A stretch of DNA of 64,000 nucleotides from Janthinobacterium sp. 1_2014MBL_MicDiv (GTDB lineage Bacteria > Pseudomonadota > Gammaproteobacteria > Burkholderiales > Burkholderiaceae_D). Positions within the stretch are counted from its first letter, which is position 1. Each line of letters starts with the position of its first letter. The position numbers and the translations under genes were made by a program. The stretch spans positions 2,170,001 to 2,234,000 of the forward strand of contig NZ_CP011319.1 of the NCBI RefSeq assembly GCF_001865675.1, read 5' to 3'. This document shows positions 50,141 to 58,786 of this stretch, piece after piece. The notes below the pieces were generated by a model. It was not told the DNA's origin, did no database searches, and saw only the letters and a list, made by a program, of their open reading frames with translations.

Positions 50141-53100
50141 CTAAACCGTCAATTGCTTGATGGTGGTCTTGATCTGCGTCACGCGCGCGGCCAGGTCCGG
50201 CATGGCGGCCGTGATTTTCAGCTTGTCCTGGCCATGCAGCTTGATGTGGCGGTTTTTCTGGATCAACTCGATGATGCGCATCGGGTCGATGGGCGGCTTG
50301 GCCATGAATTGCAGGGTGGCCGCCTCGCCATGCACGTCGATCTTGACGATGCCCACGGTCTTGGCCGCGATGCGCAGGCGGTGCGTCTCGATCAGCGCCT
50401 TCACCGGGTCGGGCAGCTTGCCGAAGCGGTCGATCAGCTCTTCCTGGATATCGTCGATCTTGTCCTGCGTGGCGCAGTTGGCCAGCCGCTTGTAGATCGA
50501 CAGGCGTTCGTGCACGTCGCCGCAGAAATCGGCCGGCAGCAGGGCCGGCACGTGCAGGTTGATTTCCGTCGTCGACGCCAGCGGCGCCGCCAGGTCCGGC
50601 TCCTTGCCGGCCTTCAGCGAACGCACGGCTTCGTTGAGCATGTCCGAATACAGCTGGAAGCCGATCTCCGTCATCTCGCCCGACTGGCTCTCGCCCAGCA
50701 CCTCGCCGGCGCCGCGGATTTCCAGGTCGTGCATGGCCAGGTAAAAGCCGCTGCCCAGCTCTTCCATCTGCTGGATGGCGTCCAGGCGGCGCTGCGCCAG
50801 TTTTGTCAGGCCCTGCACATCGTGCACGAGCAGGTAGGCGTAGGCCTGGTGATGCGAGCGGCCCACGCGGCCGCGCAGCTGGTGCAGCTGCGCCAGGCCG
50901 AACTTGTCGGCGCGGTGCATGATGATGGTGTTCGCCGTCGGCACGTCGATGCCCGTCTCGATGATGGTCGTGCACAGCAAAATGTTGAAACGCTGGGCGA
51001 CGAAGTCGCGCATGACCTTTTCCAGGTCGCGCTCGTGCATCTGGCCGTGCGCCACGGCGATGCGCGCCTCGGGCAGCAGTTCCGTCAGCATGGCCAGGCG
51101 GTTCTGGATGGTTTCCACCTCGTTGTGCAGGAAGTAGATCTGGCCGCCCCGTTTCAGTTCGCGCAAGCATGCTTCGCGGATGATGGCTTCGCCTTCGCTG
51201 CGCACAAAGGTCTTGATGGCCAGGCGCTTTTGCGGCGCCGTGGCGATGATGGAAAAGTCGCGCAAGCCTTCCAGCGCCATGCCCAGCGTGCGCGGGATCG
51301 GCGTGGCCGTCAGCGTCAGCACGTCCACTTCCGCGCGCAGCGCTTTCAGCGCTTCCTTCTGGCGCACGCCAAACCTGTGTTCCTCGTCGATGATGACCAG
51401 GCCCAGTCGGGTAAACTTCACATCGTCCGACAGCAGTTTGTGCGTGCCGATGACGATGTCGATGGTGCCGTCGGCCATGCCCTTGAACGCCTGCGTGATC
51501 TCCTTGCCGGTGCGGAAGCGCGACAGCTCGGCGATGCGCACGGGCCAGTCGGCGAAGCGGTCGGCGAAGGTTTGCGCATGCTGTTCGGCCAGCAGGGTGG
51601 TGGGCGCCAGGATGGCCACCTGCTTGCCGCCCATGACGGCGATGAAGGCGGCGCGCAGCGCCACTTCCGTCTTGCCGAAGCCGACGTCGCCGCACACGAG
51701 GCGGTCCATCGGCTTGCCCGAGGTCATGTCCTTGATGACGTTATTGATGGCCTCGGCCTGGTCCGGCGTCTCGTCGAAGCCGAAGCTGTCGGCGAAGCGC
51801 TGGTAGTCGTGCGCCGAGAATTCGAACGAGTGGCCCTGGCGCAGCGCGCGGCGCGCATACAGGTTGAGCAGCTCGGCGGCCGTGTCGCGCACCTGTTCGG
51901 CCGCGCGTTTTTTCGCCTTTTCCCACTGGCCCGAACCGAGCGAGTGCAGCGGCGCGTCTTCCGGCGAGGCGCCCGAATAGCGCGAGATCACATGCAGCTG
52001 CGACACGGGCACGTACAGCTTGGTGTCCTTGGCGTATTCCAGGTGCAAAAATTCCGTTTCGCCTTCGCCCAGATCCATGCTGGTCAGGCCCATGTAGCGC
52101 CCGATGCCGTGGTTGATGTGCACCACCGGGTCGCCGATCTTCAGCTCCGACAGGTCGCGCACCATCGACTCGACCTGCGTCACGCCTTCCTGTTTCTTCG
52201 TGCCGACGCGGCGGCCGGAACCGGCATACAGTTCCGTCTCCGTGATGAAGGATAAATTACCTTCCGGCGTGAACAGTTCGAAGCCCGCGTGCAGCGGCGC
52301 CACGCCCAGCATCAGCTTGGCGTCGGATTGCAAAAAGCCGTCGCAGCCTTCCACCGGCGTCAGGTGCAAATCGTATTCGGTGAAGTACTGCTGCAGGGTT
52401 TCGCGGCGGCCATTCGATTCGGCGCAGATCATCACGCGGCGGCCCGATTGCAGCAGGTAGCTGCGCAGGTTGGCCAGCGGATCGTCGGCGCGGCGGTTGA
52501 CGGCGATGTTCGGTACGGGCGCCGACAGTTCGGACGCCAGCGCATCGTTGGACTTCGTGATGGCCAGGCGCGGATACGGCTTGGCCAGGCCGAAGAACTG
52601 TTCATCCGAGAGGAACAGCGCTTCGGGCGCCAGGATGGGCCGCTCGCGGTCCGCCTTTAAAAAGCGGTAGCGCGACTGCGTATCGGTCCAGAAGCGCCCG
52701 ATGGCGGCGTCGATGTCGCCCACCAGGGCCAGCGAGGCGTCGGGCGGCAGGTAATCGAAGAGGGTGGCCGTCTGCTCGAAGAACAGGGGCAGGTAGTATT
52801 CGATGCCGGCCGAGGCGATGCCGCTGCTGATGTCCTTGTAGACGACCGAGCGCGAAGGGTCGCCTTCGAACTGCTCGCGCCAGCGGTTGCGGAAGGTGGT
52901 GCGCGCCGCCTCGTCCATGGGGAATTCGCGCCCCGGCAGCAGCCGCACTTCGTGCACGGGATACAGCGAACGCTGGGTGTCGGCGTCGAAGGTGCGGATG
53001 GTCTCGATGGTGTCGCCGAACAGGTCGAGCCGGTAGGGCAGGGCCGAGCCCATGGGGAACAGGTCGAGCAGGCCGCCGCGCACCGAGTATTCGCCGGGCG

Positions 53101-53584
53101 ACATCACTTGCGAGACGTGGCTGTAGCCGGCCAGGGTCAGCTGCGACTTCAACCGCGCCTCGTCGAGCTTTTCGCCCTTCTTGAAGAAGAAGGTGTAGGC
53201 GGCCAGGAAGGATGGCGGCGCCAGGCGCACCAGCGCCGTGGTGGCCGGCACGATCAGCACGTCGCACTGGCGGTTGCCGATTTCGTGCAGGGTGGCCAGG
53301 CGTTCGGACACTAGGTCCTGGTGCGGCGAAAAGGCGTCGTAGGGCAGGGTTTCCCAGTCCGGCAGCAGGTGGCAGCGCAGTTCCTTGCCGCCAAACCAAG
53401 GGATTTCATCGAGCAGGCGCTGGCCGTCGCTGGCCTGCGCCACCACCACGGCCAGCATCTGGCCGCGCGCCTTCAATGCCAGCGCGGCCAATGCCAGCGC
53501 ATAGGCGTCGGATGAACCATACAGGGCGGGCAGCGCAAAGCGGCTGCCGGGCTTGGGGAGGGATTTTGTTAAGTCTAAGGACAT
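50141..53584 (-). CDS. mfd: Transcription-repair coupling factor Mfd
   Basis: An 1147-residue SF2 translocase that releases stalled RNA polymerase and recruits UvrA. In order: UvrB-homology module (PWFGGKELRCHLLPDWETLP; GGLLDLFPMG), CarD-like RNA-polymerase interacting domain (GDPVVHINHGIGRYMGL), helicase core with Walker A GDVGFGKTEVALRAAF, IIDEEHRFGVRQKE and TLTATPIPRTL, and the TRCF C-terminal domain. Length is normal. The 221-base gap upstream contains the second copy of a dispersed repeat. Confidence 0.97.
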   Translation of the reverse strand: MSLDLTKSLPKPGSRFALPALYGSSDAYALALAALALKARGQMLAVVVAQASDGQRLLDEIPWFGGKELRCHLLPDWETLPYDAFSPHQDLVSERLATLHEIGNRQCDVLIVPATTALVRLAPPSFLAAYTFFFKKGEKLDEARLKSQLTLAGYSHVSQVMSPGEYSVRGGLLDLFPMGSALPYRLDLFGDTIETIRTFDADTQRSLYPVHEVRLLPGREFPMDEAARTTFRNRWREQFEGDPSRSVVYKDISSGIASAGIEYYLPLFFEQTATLFDYLPPDASLALVGDIDAAIGRFWTDTQSRYRFLKADRERPILAPEALFLSDEQFFGLAKPYPRLAITKSNDALASELSAPVPNIAVNRRADDPLANLRSYLLQSGRRVMICAESNGRRETLQQYFTEYDLHLTPVEGCDGFLQSDAKLMLGVAPLHAGFELFTPEGNLSFITETELYAGSGRRVGTKKQEGVTQVESMVRDLSELKIGDPVVHINHGIGRYMGLTSMDLGEGETEFLHLEYAKDTKLYVPVSQLHVISRYSGASPEDAPLHSLGSGQWEKAKKRAAEQVRDTAAELLNLYARRALRQGHSFEFSAHDYQRFADSFGFDETPDQAEAINNVIKDMTSGKPMDRLVCGDVGFGKTEVALRAAFIAVMGGKQVAILAPTTLLAEQHAQTFADRFADWPVRIAELSRFRTGKEITQAFKGMADGTIDIVIGTHKLLSDDVKFTRLGLVIIDEEHRFGVRQKEALKALRAEVDVLTLTATPIPRTLGMALEGLRDFSIIATAPQKRLAIKTFVRSEGEAIIREACLRELKRGGQIYFLHNEVETIQNRLAMLTELLPEARIAVAHGQMHERDLEKVMRDFVAQRFNILLCTTIIETGIDVPTANTIIMHRADKFGLAQLHQLRGRVGRSHHQAYAYLLVHDVQGLTKLAQRRLDAIQQMEELGSGFYLAMHDLEIRGAGEVLGESQSGEMTEIGFQLYSDMLNEAVRSLKAGKEPDLAAPLASTTEINLHVPALLPADFCGDVHERLSIYKRLANCATQDKIDDIQEELIDRFGKLPDPVKALIETHRLRIAAKTVGIVKIDVHGEAATLQFMAKPPIDPMRIIELIQKNRHIKLHGQDKLKITAAMPDLAARVTQIKTTIKQLTV

Positions 53585-53704
53585 GCAGGCGACGACGCTA
53601 GTGGCAGAGGCAGTTGAGTGGGACGGCTGTGGTGCGCGCAGCGCCGCCAGTGACGGCGCCGACAGGCAAGATTATAGACCATCGCCTCTATCCCCGCGCT
53701 TGAG

Positions 53705-53803
53705 AAAACCGTCGCGAGCGGCAGTGATTCGTGGCCAGGAAGCGCAAGCGTACTTTCGTGCGGTGAACATCGCAGGCCGCATAGCGCGACGCGCAGCAGG
53801 TTT
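53705..53803 (+). repeat. Dispersed ~100-bp repeat, copy 2
   Basis: Same element as at 38330-38429, in the same orientation relative to the window: left block AAAACCGTCGCGAGCGG, right block CGGTGAACATCGCAGGCCGC, ends AAAACC and GGTTT. The centre differs more between copies. It ends three bases before the stop codon of the 5'-nucleotidase gene, on the side of the mfd start, so on the minus strand it could serve as the 3' end of the nucleotidase mRNA. Confidence 0.75.
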
Positions 53804-53805
53804 GA

Positions 53806-54738
53806 TCAGGCGCGGGCATTGGCGATGCCGAACGGGACATGCACCATCGGTATCGTGCCGCCCGCCGATTTCAGATGGCTCATCTGGTCATCGAAGAAGA
53901 TATGCGGCTTGAACACGGCCAGCACGCGCGACTTGTCCATGCCGCCGAGGAAAAACGTCTCGTCGGCCGCCACGCCCCAGCTTTTCAGCGTCGTCACGAC
54001 GCGCTCGTGCGACGGGGCGTTGCGCGCCGTGATGATGGCGATGCGCAGCAGCTTCTTGTAGCCGGGGTCGCGCCGCTGCGCCTTTTCCTCCAGGCGCTGC
54101 ATGGTGGCCAGCTTCTGGAACAGGTCGGCCAGCGGACCGGGGCGGTGCGGCGTGCCCACGTTCAGGGTTTCGTGGGCGTGGAATTCATCGACGTCGTTGT
54201 TGCGCTTGAACACGGTTTCCGCTTCGTCGTCGGCGATCACGCCGTCGAAATCGAAGGCCACGCGCAGCTCTTCGTCGCTGACATCGTCTTCCGTGCGCGA
54301 CGGCAGCACCAGGCCGGCAGGGTAGCCGCAGTCCAGCGCGCTGCGCACGTCGTCTTCATTGGCGCTGAGGAACAGCGACGCGTTGAAGGCGGGCAGGTAG
54401 GGATACGGCGACTGGCCCGTCATGAAGGCGGCGCGCGAGATGTCGAGGCCGTAATGGGCGATCGAGTGCATGACGCGCAAGCCCGTTTCCGGCGAATTGC
54501 GCGAAAACAGCACCACTTCCACGGGCGACTGGCGCGGATAGTGCTTGTTGATGTTCAGGAAGCGGCGGATGAAGGGGAAGGCCACGCCCCGCGGCAGCAC
54601 CTCGGTTATATGCGCTTCCTGGTACTTGCGGTATTCCTCGGGGCCGCTGTCGAGGTAGACCTGGTGCGACTCGGACAGGTCGAACAGCGCGCTCGAGGCG
54701 ACGCCGATGACCAGCTTGTGTTCGATAGGATAAGCCAT
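53806..54738 (-). CDS. 5'-nucleotidase (cytosolic cN-I type)
   Basis: A 310-residue protein of the NT5C1-like family: KLVIGVASSALFDLSES, FLNINKHYPRQSPVEVVLFS, FMTGQSPYPYLPAFNASLFL, VAFDFDGVIADDEAE (the DxD nucleophile motif) and HIFFDDQMSHL. It removes the phosphate of nucleoside monophosphates. It is a single gene, divergent from the chemoreceptor gene with a 340-base gap. Confidence 0.88.
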   Translation of the reverse strand: MAYPIEHKLVIGVASSALFDLSESHQVYLDSGPEEYRKYQEAHITEVLPRGVAFPFIRRFLNINKHYPRQSPVEVVLFSRNSPETGLRVMHSIAHYGLDISRAAFMTGQSPYPYLPAFNASLFLSANEDDVRSALDCGYPAGLVLPSRTEDDVSDEELRVAFDFDGVIADDEAETVFKRNNDVDEFHAHETLNVGTPHRPGPLADLFQKLATMQRLEEKAQRRDPGYKKLLRIAIITARNAPSHERVVTTLKSWGVAADETFFLGGMDKSRVLAVFKPHIFFDDQMSHLKSAGGTIPMVHVPFGIANARA

Positions 54739-55078
54739 GGTGTGCCTGTTGTTTGCTTGTTGACCATCTTATACGACTATTAACTGCGTAGCCAATAGCG
54801 GCACGCCGCGATTTTTTGCACCAAAGCGGGGCGTCGGATGAATTTTTGATGCCACTGTGCAAGGTGCGCCACAGTCAGGAAATAAATATTGTCTTGTATC
54901 AAGTATGTAACAGTCAGCGCCCGCATTTTCCACTATGCTTCCTCTTATGAAATCTCGCCAATTGTAACGAAGCGTACGCCCCATCCCCGCCACCTTTATA
55001 CAAGTGTCAGCTGTTTTACTCGAACATGCCAGCCCCAACCTCGCCAGCAGTTATCGTGACTTTATAAAGGACCTAGCC
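54739..55078. other. Divergent intergenic region upstream of the chemoreceptor gene
   Basis: These 340 bases hold no credible gene. The part from about 54830 to 54960 is AT-rich for this genome and likely contains promoters for one or both genes. I looked for a flagellar sigma-28 pattern before the chemoreceptor and did not find a convincing one. TTTATAAAGGA just before the ATG includes the ribosome site. Confidence 0.5.
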
Positions 55079-56818
55079 ATGTTTAAGAATTTACTGATCA
55101 AATGGAAGTTGGCGACGCTCGTCGCCGTGATGATGGCGGCGCTGCTGGTGGTGGGCATCTGCGGCTATACGGGCATCGCCACCGTGGGCGATGCCGTCAA
55201 TGAAATCGGCGTGGTGCGCCTGCCGTCGATCCAGGGCTTGCTGATGATTAACGAAGGCCAGACGGCCGTCGCCGCCGCCACCCTGACGGCGGCCATCTAT
55301 GAAAACAATTACCAGGCACAGGACAAGTTCGCGGAAGCGCTGCAGCTGCGCACCAAGGCCTGGACGAATATCGAGGCGGGACGCAAGCTGTACGAGCCGC
55401 TGCCGCAGACGCCCGAGGAAGCCGTGCTGTGGAAGCGCTTCCTGGACGAGTGGACGGCCTGGAAGGCGGACGACGACAAGGTGCGCGCCATCCTGCGCCA
55501 GCTGGCCGACAACCGCGACGAACAGCAGCAAAAGACCCTGTTCGTGGCGTTCTACAAGCAATACCAGGATTCGCGCAGCCTGTTCAGCAAGGCCGAGGGC
55601 AGCCTGAACGAAATCATCAAGCTCAATAACGGCGTGGCCGAGGCCAGCGTGACGGCGGGCGGCGCGGCCGTGGTCCGCTCGGAAAGCCTGATGCTGATCC
55701 TGGCGCTGCTGGCGTCGGCCGTGGGCATCGCCTGCGCCGCCTACATCACGCGCGCCATCACGCAACCGATCAACTCGGCCGTGAAAGTGGCGCAGACGGT
55801 GGCCTCGGGCGACCTGACCAGCCATATCGACGTGCAGACGACGGAAGAAACGGGCCAGCTGCTGCAGGCCCTCAAAGACATGAACACGAGCCTGGTGAGC
55901 ATCGTCGGCCAGGTGCGCAGCGGGACGGACACCATCGCCACGGCCTCGTCGCAGATCGCCAGCGGCAACCTGGACCTGTCTTCGCGCACGGAAGAGCAGG
56001 CCAGCTCGCTGGAAGAGACGGCGTCGTCGATGGAAGAACTGACCTCCACCGTGCGCCAGAACGCCGACAACGCCCAGCAAGCGAACCAGCTGGCGCGCAG
56101 CGCCTCGGGCGTGGCCGTCAAGGGCGGCGAGGTGGTGGGCAAGGTGGTCGAGACCATGGATGCTATCAACGAATCGTCGCGCAAGATCGTCGACATCATT
56201 TCCGTCATCGACGGCATCGCCTTCCAGACGAATATCCTGGCCTTGAACGCGGCCGTGGAAGCGGCGCGCGCGGGCGAGCAGGGGCGCGGCTTTGCCGTCG
56301 TGGCGACGGAAGTGCGTAATCTGGCCCAAAGATCGGCTGGCGCAGCGAAAGAAATCAAGACCCTGATCGGCGACTCCGTCGTGGCGGTGGACGCGGGCAG
56401 CAAGCTGGTGGCCGAGGCGGGCAGCACGATGGCGGAAATCGTTTCCAGTGTGCAGCGCGTGACGGACATCATGGCGGAAATCAGCCTGGCCACGCAGGAG
56501 CAAAGCTCGGGCATCGACCAGATCAACCAGGCCATCGGCCAGATGGACCAGGTGACGCAGCAGAATGCGGCCCTGGTGGAAGAGGCGGCCGCCGCGGCCG
56601 AATCGTTGCAGGAACAGTCGGGCCAGCTGGCCGGCGTGGTCAGCGTCTTCAAGCTTGACGGCATGCAGGCAGCGCCGGCGCGCGTGGCGGCGACGGCGAG
56701 CAAGCCGCGCGTCGTGGCGGCGCCCGTGCGCGCGGCCGCGAAACCGCGTCCCGTGCTGCGCGCCGTGCCGTCCGGGCACAAGAACGCATCGCGCGATGAC
56801 GAGTGGGAAGTATTCTGA
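55079..56818 (+). CDS. Methyl-accepting chemotaxis protein
   Basis: A 579-residue chemoreceptor: transmembrane helix 1 at about 11-30, a four-helix-bundle periplasmic sensor, transmembrane helix 2 at about 202-222, HAMP domain (TRAITQPINSAVKVAQTVASG), and signalling domain with the hairpin tip IDGIAFQTNILALNAAVEAA. The C-terminus ends DEWEVF, which fits the xWxxF tether bound by CheR/CheB on high-abundance receptors. Ligand unknown. A terminator follows 45 bases after the stop. Confidence 0.95.
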   Translation: MFKNLLIKWKLATLVAVMMAALLVVGICGYTGIATVGDAVNEIGVVRLPSIQGLLMINEGQTAVAAATLTAAIYENNYQAQDKFAEALQLRTKAWTNIEAGRKLYEPLPQTPEEAVLWKRFLDEWTAWKADDDKVRAILRQLADNRDEQQQKTLFVAFYKQYQDSRSLFSKAEGSLNEIIKLNNGVAEASVTAGGAAVVRSESLMLILALLASAVGIACAAYITRAITQPINSAVKVAQTVASGDLTSHIDVQTTEETGQLLQALKDMNTSLVSIVGQVRSGTDTIATASSQIASGNLDLSSRTEEQASSLEETASSMEELTSTVRQNADNAQQANQLARSASGVAVKGGEVVGKVVETMDAINESSRKIVDIISVIDGIAFQTNILALNAAVEAARAGEQGRGFAVVATEVRNLAQRSAGAAKEIKTLIGDSVVAVDAGSKLVAEAGSTMAEIVSSVQRVTDIMAEISLATQEQSSGIDQINQAIGQMDQVTQQNAALVEEAAAAAESLQEQSGQLAGVVSVFKLDGMQAAPARVAATASKPRVVAAPVRAAAKPRPVLRAVPSGHKNASRDDEWEVF

Positions 56819-56863
56819 TCGTGGGATAGGGTGACGGCGGCCTTGCCGCCTGCCCGATACCGG

Positions 56864-56889
56864 ACGGCCGCCTTGCGCGGCCGTTTTTT
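56864..56889 (+). terminator. Terminator after the chemoreceptor gene
   Basis: Perfect eight-base arms ACGGCCGC and GCGGCCGT with a five-base loop, followed by six T residues. Confidence 0.92.
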
Positions 56890-57236
56890 GTGGCCGCGCC
56901 ACATGCCGGCATGGCGCCGGCGCTGTTTTCTTTGCGCGCGCTCAAAGCCGTGGCGCAGGAAGGGGATTGAATAGGCAGTTCAGGCCAACCATCCCGGGTA
57001 TTCCGGTCGTTGCTGTCTTGCGCCGGCGTCTGCACAGACGCCATGCCCCCATGGTTGTCGCCGACAGGTCCGGCTGATCAGGCACAGCTGCAACGATTCC
57101 CATCTCCCTGCTCCAGCACAAGCGGTCGCGGTCGCGTCTGGGCATGCCTATGGGGCGTTATTTGGCCGGCAAGCCACCGATCACGGCGGCCCGGCATTCA
57201 TCGATCGCATGCAAACCAACGAGAGGAGGGCGCGCC
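56890..57236 (+). other. Intergenic region before the unknown two-gene unit
   Basis: These 347 bases contain no gene I can support. A near-perfect palindrome, GGCGTCTG-CA-CAGACGCC, lies at 57025-57042 and could be a regulator site or a small hairpin. GAGGAGGG at 57223-57230 is the ribosome site of the next gene. No promoter hexamers are clear. Confidence 0.5.
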
Positions 57237-57656
57237 ATGAGCCTAGCCATGATAGATTTCAGTACCCGAAACTGGGTCGATATTCCAGCCGACACGCGTC
57301 GCATCCAGGTGCAGTTGCTCGCCAAGCCCCCGGTGGGCGCCAATCTCAAGATCGTCATTTTCAGCAGGGAAATTTCCGAGTCCTCCGAATGGGAGAAGAT
57401 CGGCGCCTCGTTCCTGGACAACCTGGCCCATACGCCCGACGTGCAATCGACCTCGTTTCCCGTCAAGCCAAGGCGCTACTATTCGTTCAAGGTACAGGGC
57501 GAGGCGCACCTGCTGATGCCGCAGGTGGACAAGCTGCGCGTGGGGTTGTCGGTCCTGGCCGATGATGACGAGCTGTTCGACTACGGCTCTCCTCAGGCGA
57601 TCGACGGCAATGCGGCGGGATTGATCGGCGTCACCTATCTGCAACTGGTGAACTAG
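57237..57656 (+). CDS. Hypothetical protein, first gene of unknown pair
   Basis: A 139-residue protein without signal peptide or membrane helix, predicted to be mainly beta structure (RRIQVQLLAKPPVGANLKIV, RYYSFKVQGEAHLLMP, LRVGLSVLADDDELFDYG). No family recognised. Strong GAGGAGGG ribosome site six bases before the ATG, so it is very likely translated. The next gene starts two bases after its stop, showing co-expression. Confidence 0.75.
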   Translation: MSLAMIDFSTRNWVDIPADTRRIQVQLLAKPPVGANLKIVIFSREISESSEWEKIGASFLDNLAHTPDVQSTSFPVKPRRYYSFKVQGEAHLLMPQVDKLRVGLSVLADDDELFDYGSPQAIDGNAAGLIGVTYLQLVN

Positions 57657-57658
57657 CC

Positions 57659-58771
57659 ATGCGGCCCTTTCTGGCGTATGGCATGCCGCTGTGCCTGTGC
57701 CTGTGCTGTGCCAGCGCGGCCGCGGAAAAAATGTCGCTCGGCAGCCTGCTGCAGAAAGCCGTGGTCGACATGCCGGCGACGACGGCGCCCGCCGCCTTCC
57801 TGTTGGGCGCTTCGGGGCAGCAGGTGCCGCGCCTGTCGACTTTCCGCGAATTCGGCACGCAGATTGCGCGGGCTTACGATGAAAACGGGGAACTGGCCAA
57901 TGCGGTGGCGGCTGAAATCGCGCCCAGCCTGGTGCTGGGGCATACCAGCTGGGATGGCATCGTGCACAGCTGGCCTACCCGCGTACTGTCGCGCACCACG
58001 GTATCGTTTGCCACCAAGGTGGGGGAAAACAATGGCGCCAAGCAAACGGCGCTGGGCCTGCAGTCCGTCCTGTATTCGCGCGAAATGGATGGCGTGTTGC
58101 TGGTGGCGGCCGACGACCGGTGTCGGGGCGCCGCCCGTTCCTTCGACGACAGCGCGCCGCCCCTGGCGCCGCCGGGTAATGCGCCGGGGGCGCCGTCGGC
58201 CGCCGTGTCGATGTCCGCAGAAGTCCAGGCGGGCATTGAAAAGTGCCAGGAAGAAATTACAGGCATCCTGAGCAAATGGAACCAGACCATGCTGGCTTTC
58301 GGCGCGGGCCGGGTCTTTTCCTCCGGCGATGCGCCCGACGCCAGTGCCGCGGATGCCTCGGCCTATTGGCTGACGGGAAGCTATGGAGGCGATCTTGGCA
58401 AAGAAAGGCTCGATACCGGCAAGCGGCTCGGTTACCTGCTGACGGCGCACGTCCGGCACACGCGCAATGCGGCCATGAAAGACATCGCGGGCAATGACAT
58501 TCTGGCCCGCCAGCGCGTCGCCGGGCTCAATTTACGCTATGGCAATCCACGTCTGGCGGGCATTGCCGAGTATTCCATTCTCAGGAGCAGTGCGCCCGGC
58601 TTGATTCTCGATGATCGCAAGCGCGCATTGCTTGGCCTGGAATACAAGGTGGCTGACGGCATGTATCTGACCCTGGGCGTGTCCAGTGACAGGCAAGCAG
58701 GGCAAAGCAAGCGTTCGATGCTGGCCAATGTTAACTGGGGGATCGCCAAGTCATCCGTCATCTTTCCCTAA
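57659..58771 (+). CDS. Hypothetical exported protein, possible outer-membrane type
   Basis: A 370-residue protein with a signal peptide rich in Cys and Leu (MRPFLAYGMPLCLCLCCASA). The middle contains a Pro/Ala-rich insert and a Cys pair (DDRCRGAA and EKCQEEI). The last 120 residues alternate polar and hydrophobic residues in strands (RVAGLNLRYGNPRLAGIAEY, LLGLEYKVADGMYLTLGVSS, MLANVNWGIA), suggesting a beta-barrel-like C-terminal part. No family recognised. Paired with the preceding gene. Confidence 0.72.
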   Translation: MRPFLAYGMPLCLCLCCASAAAEKMSLGSLLQKAVVDMPATTAPAAFLLGASGQQVPRLSTFREFGTQIARAYDENGELANAVAAEIAPSLVLGHTSWDGIVHSWPTRVLSRTTVSFATKVGENNGAKQTALGLQSVLYSREMDGVLLVAADDRCRGAARSFDDSAPPLAPPGNAPGAPSAAVSMSAEVQAGIEKCQEEITGILSKWNQTMLAFGAGRVFSSGDAPDASAADASAYWLTGSYGGDLGKERLDTGKRLGYLLTAHVRHTRNAAMKDIAGNDILARQRVAGLNLRYGNPRLAGIAEYSILRSSAPGLILDDRKRALLGLEYKVADGMYLTLGVSSDRQAGQSKRSMLANVNWGIAKSSVIFP

Positions 58772-58786
58772 CGGGCGTGGCCACCT

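Noticed and set aside
50003..52255. A 750-codon plus-strand open frame opposite mfd and serB
   Set aside because: Antisense to Mfd motifs on the other strand, no ribosome site, composition typical of a shadow frame.
54739..55078. Sigma-28 (flagellar) promoter for the chemoreceptor
   Set aside because: No TAAA-N15-GCCGATAA-like match was found in the spacer by eye.
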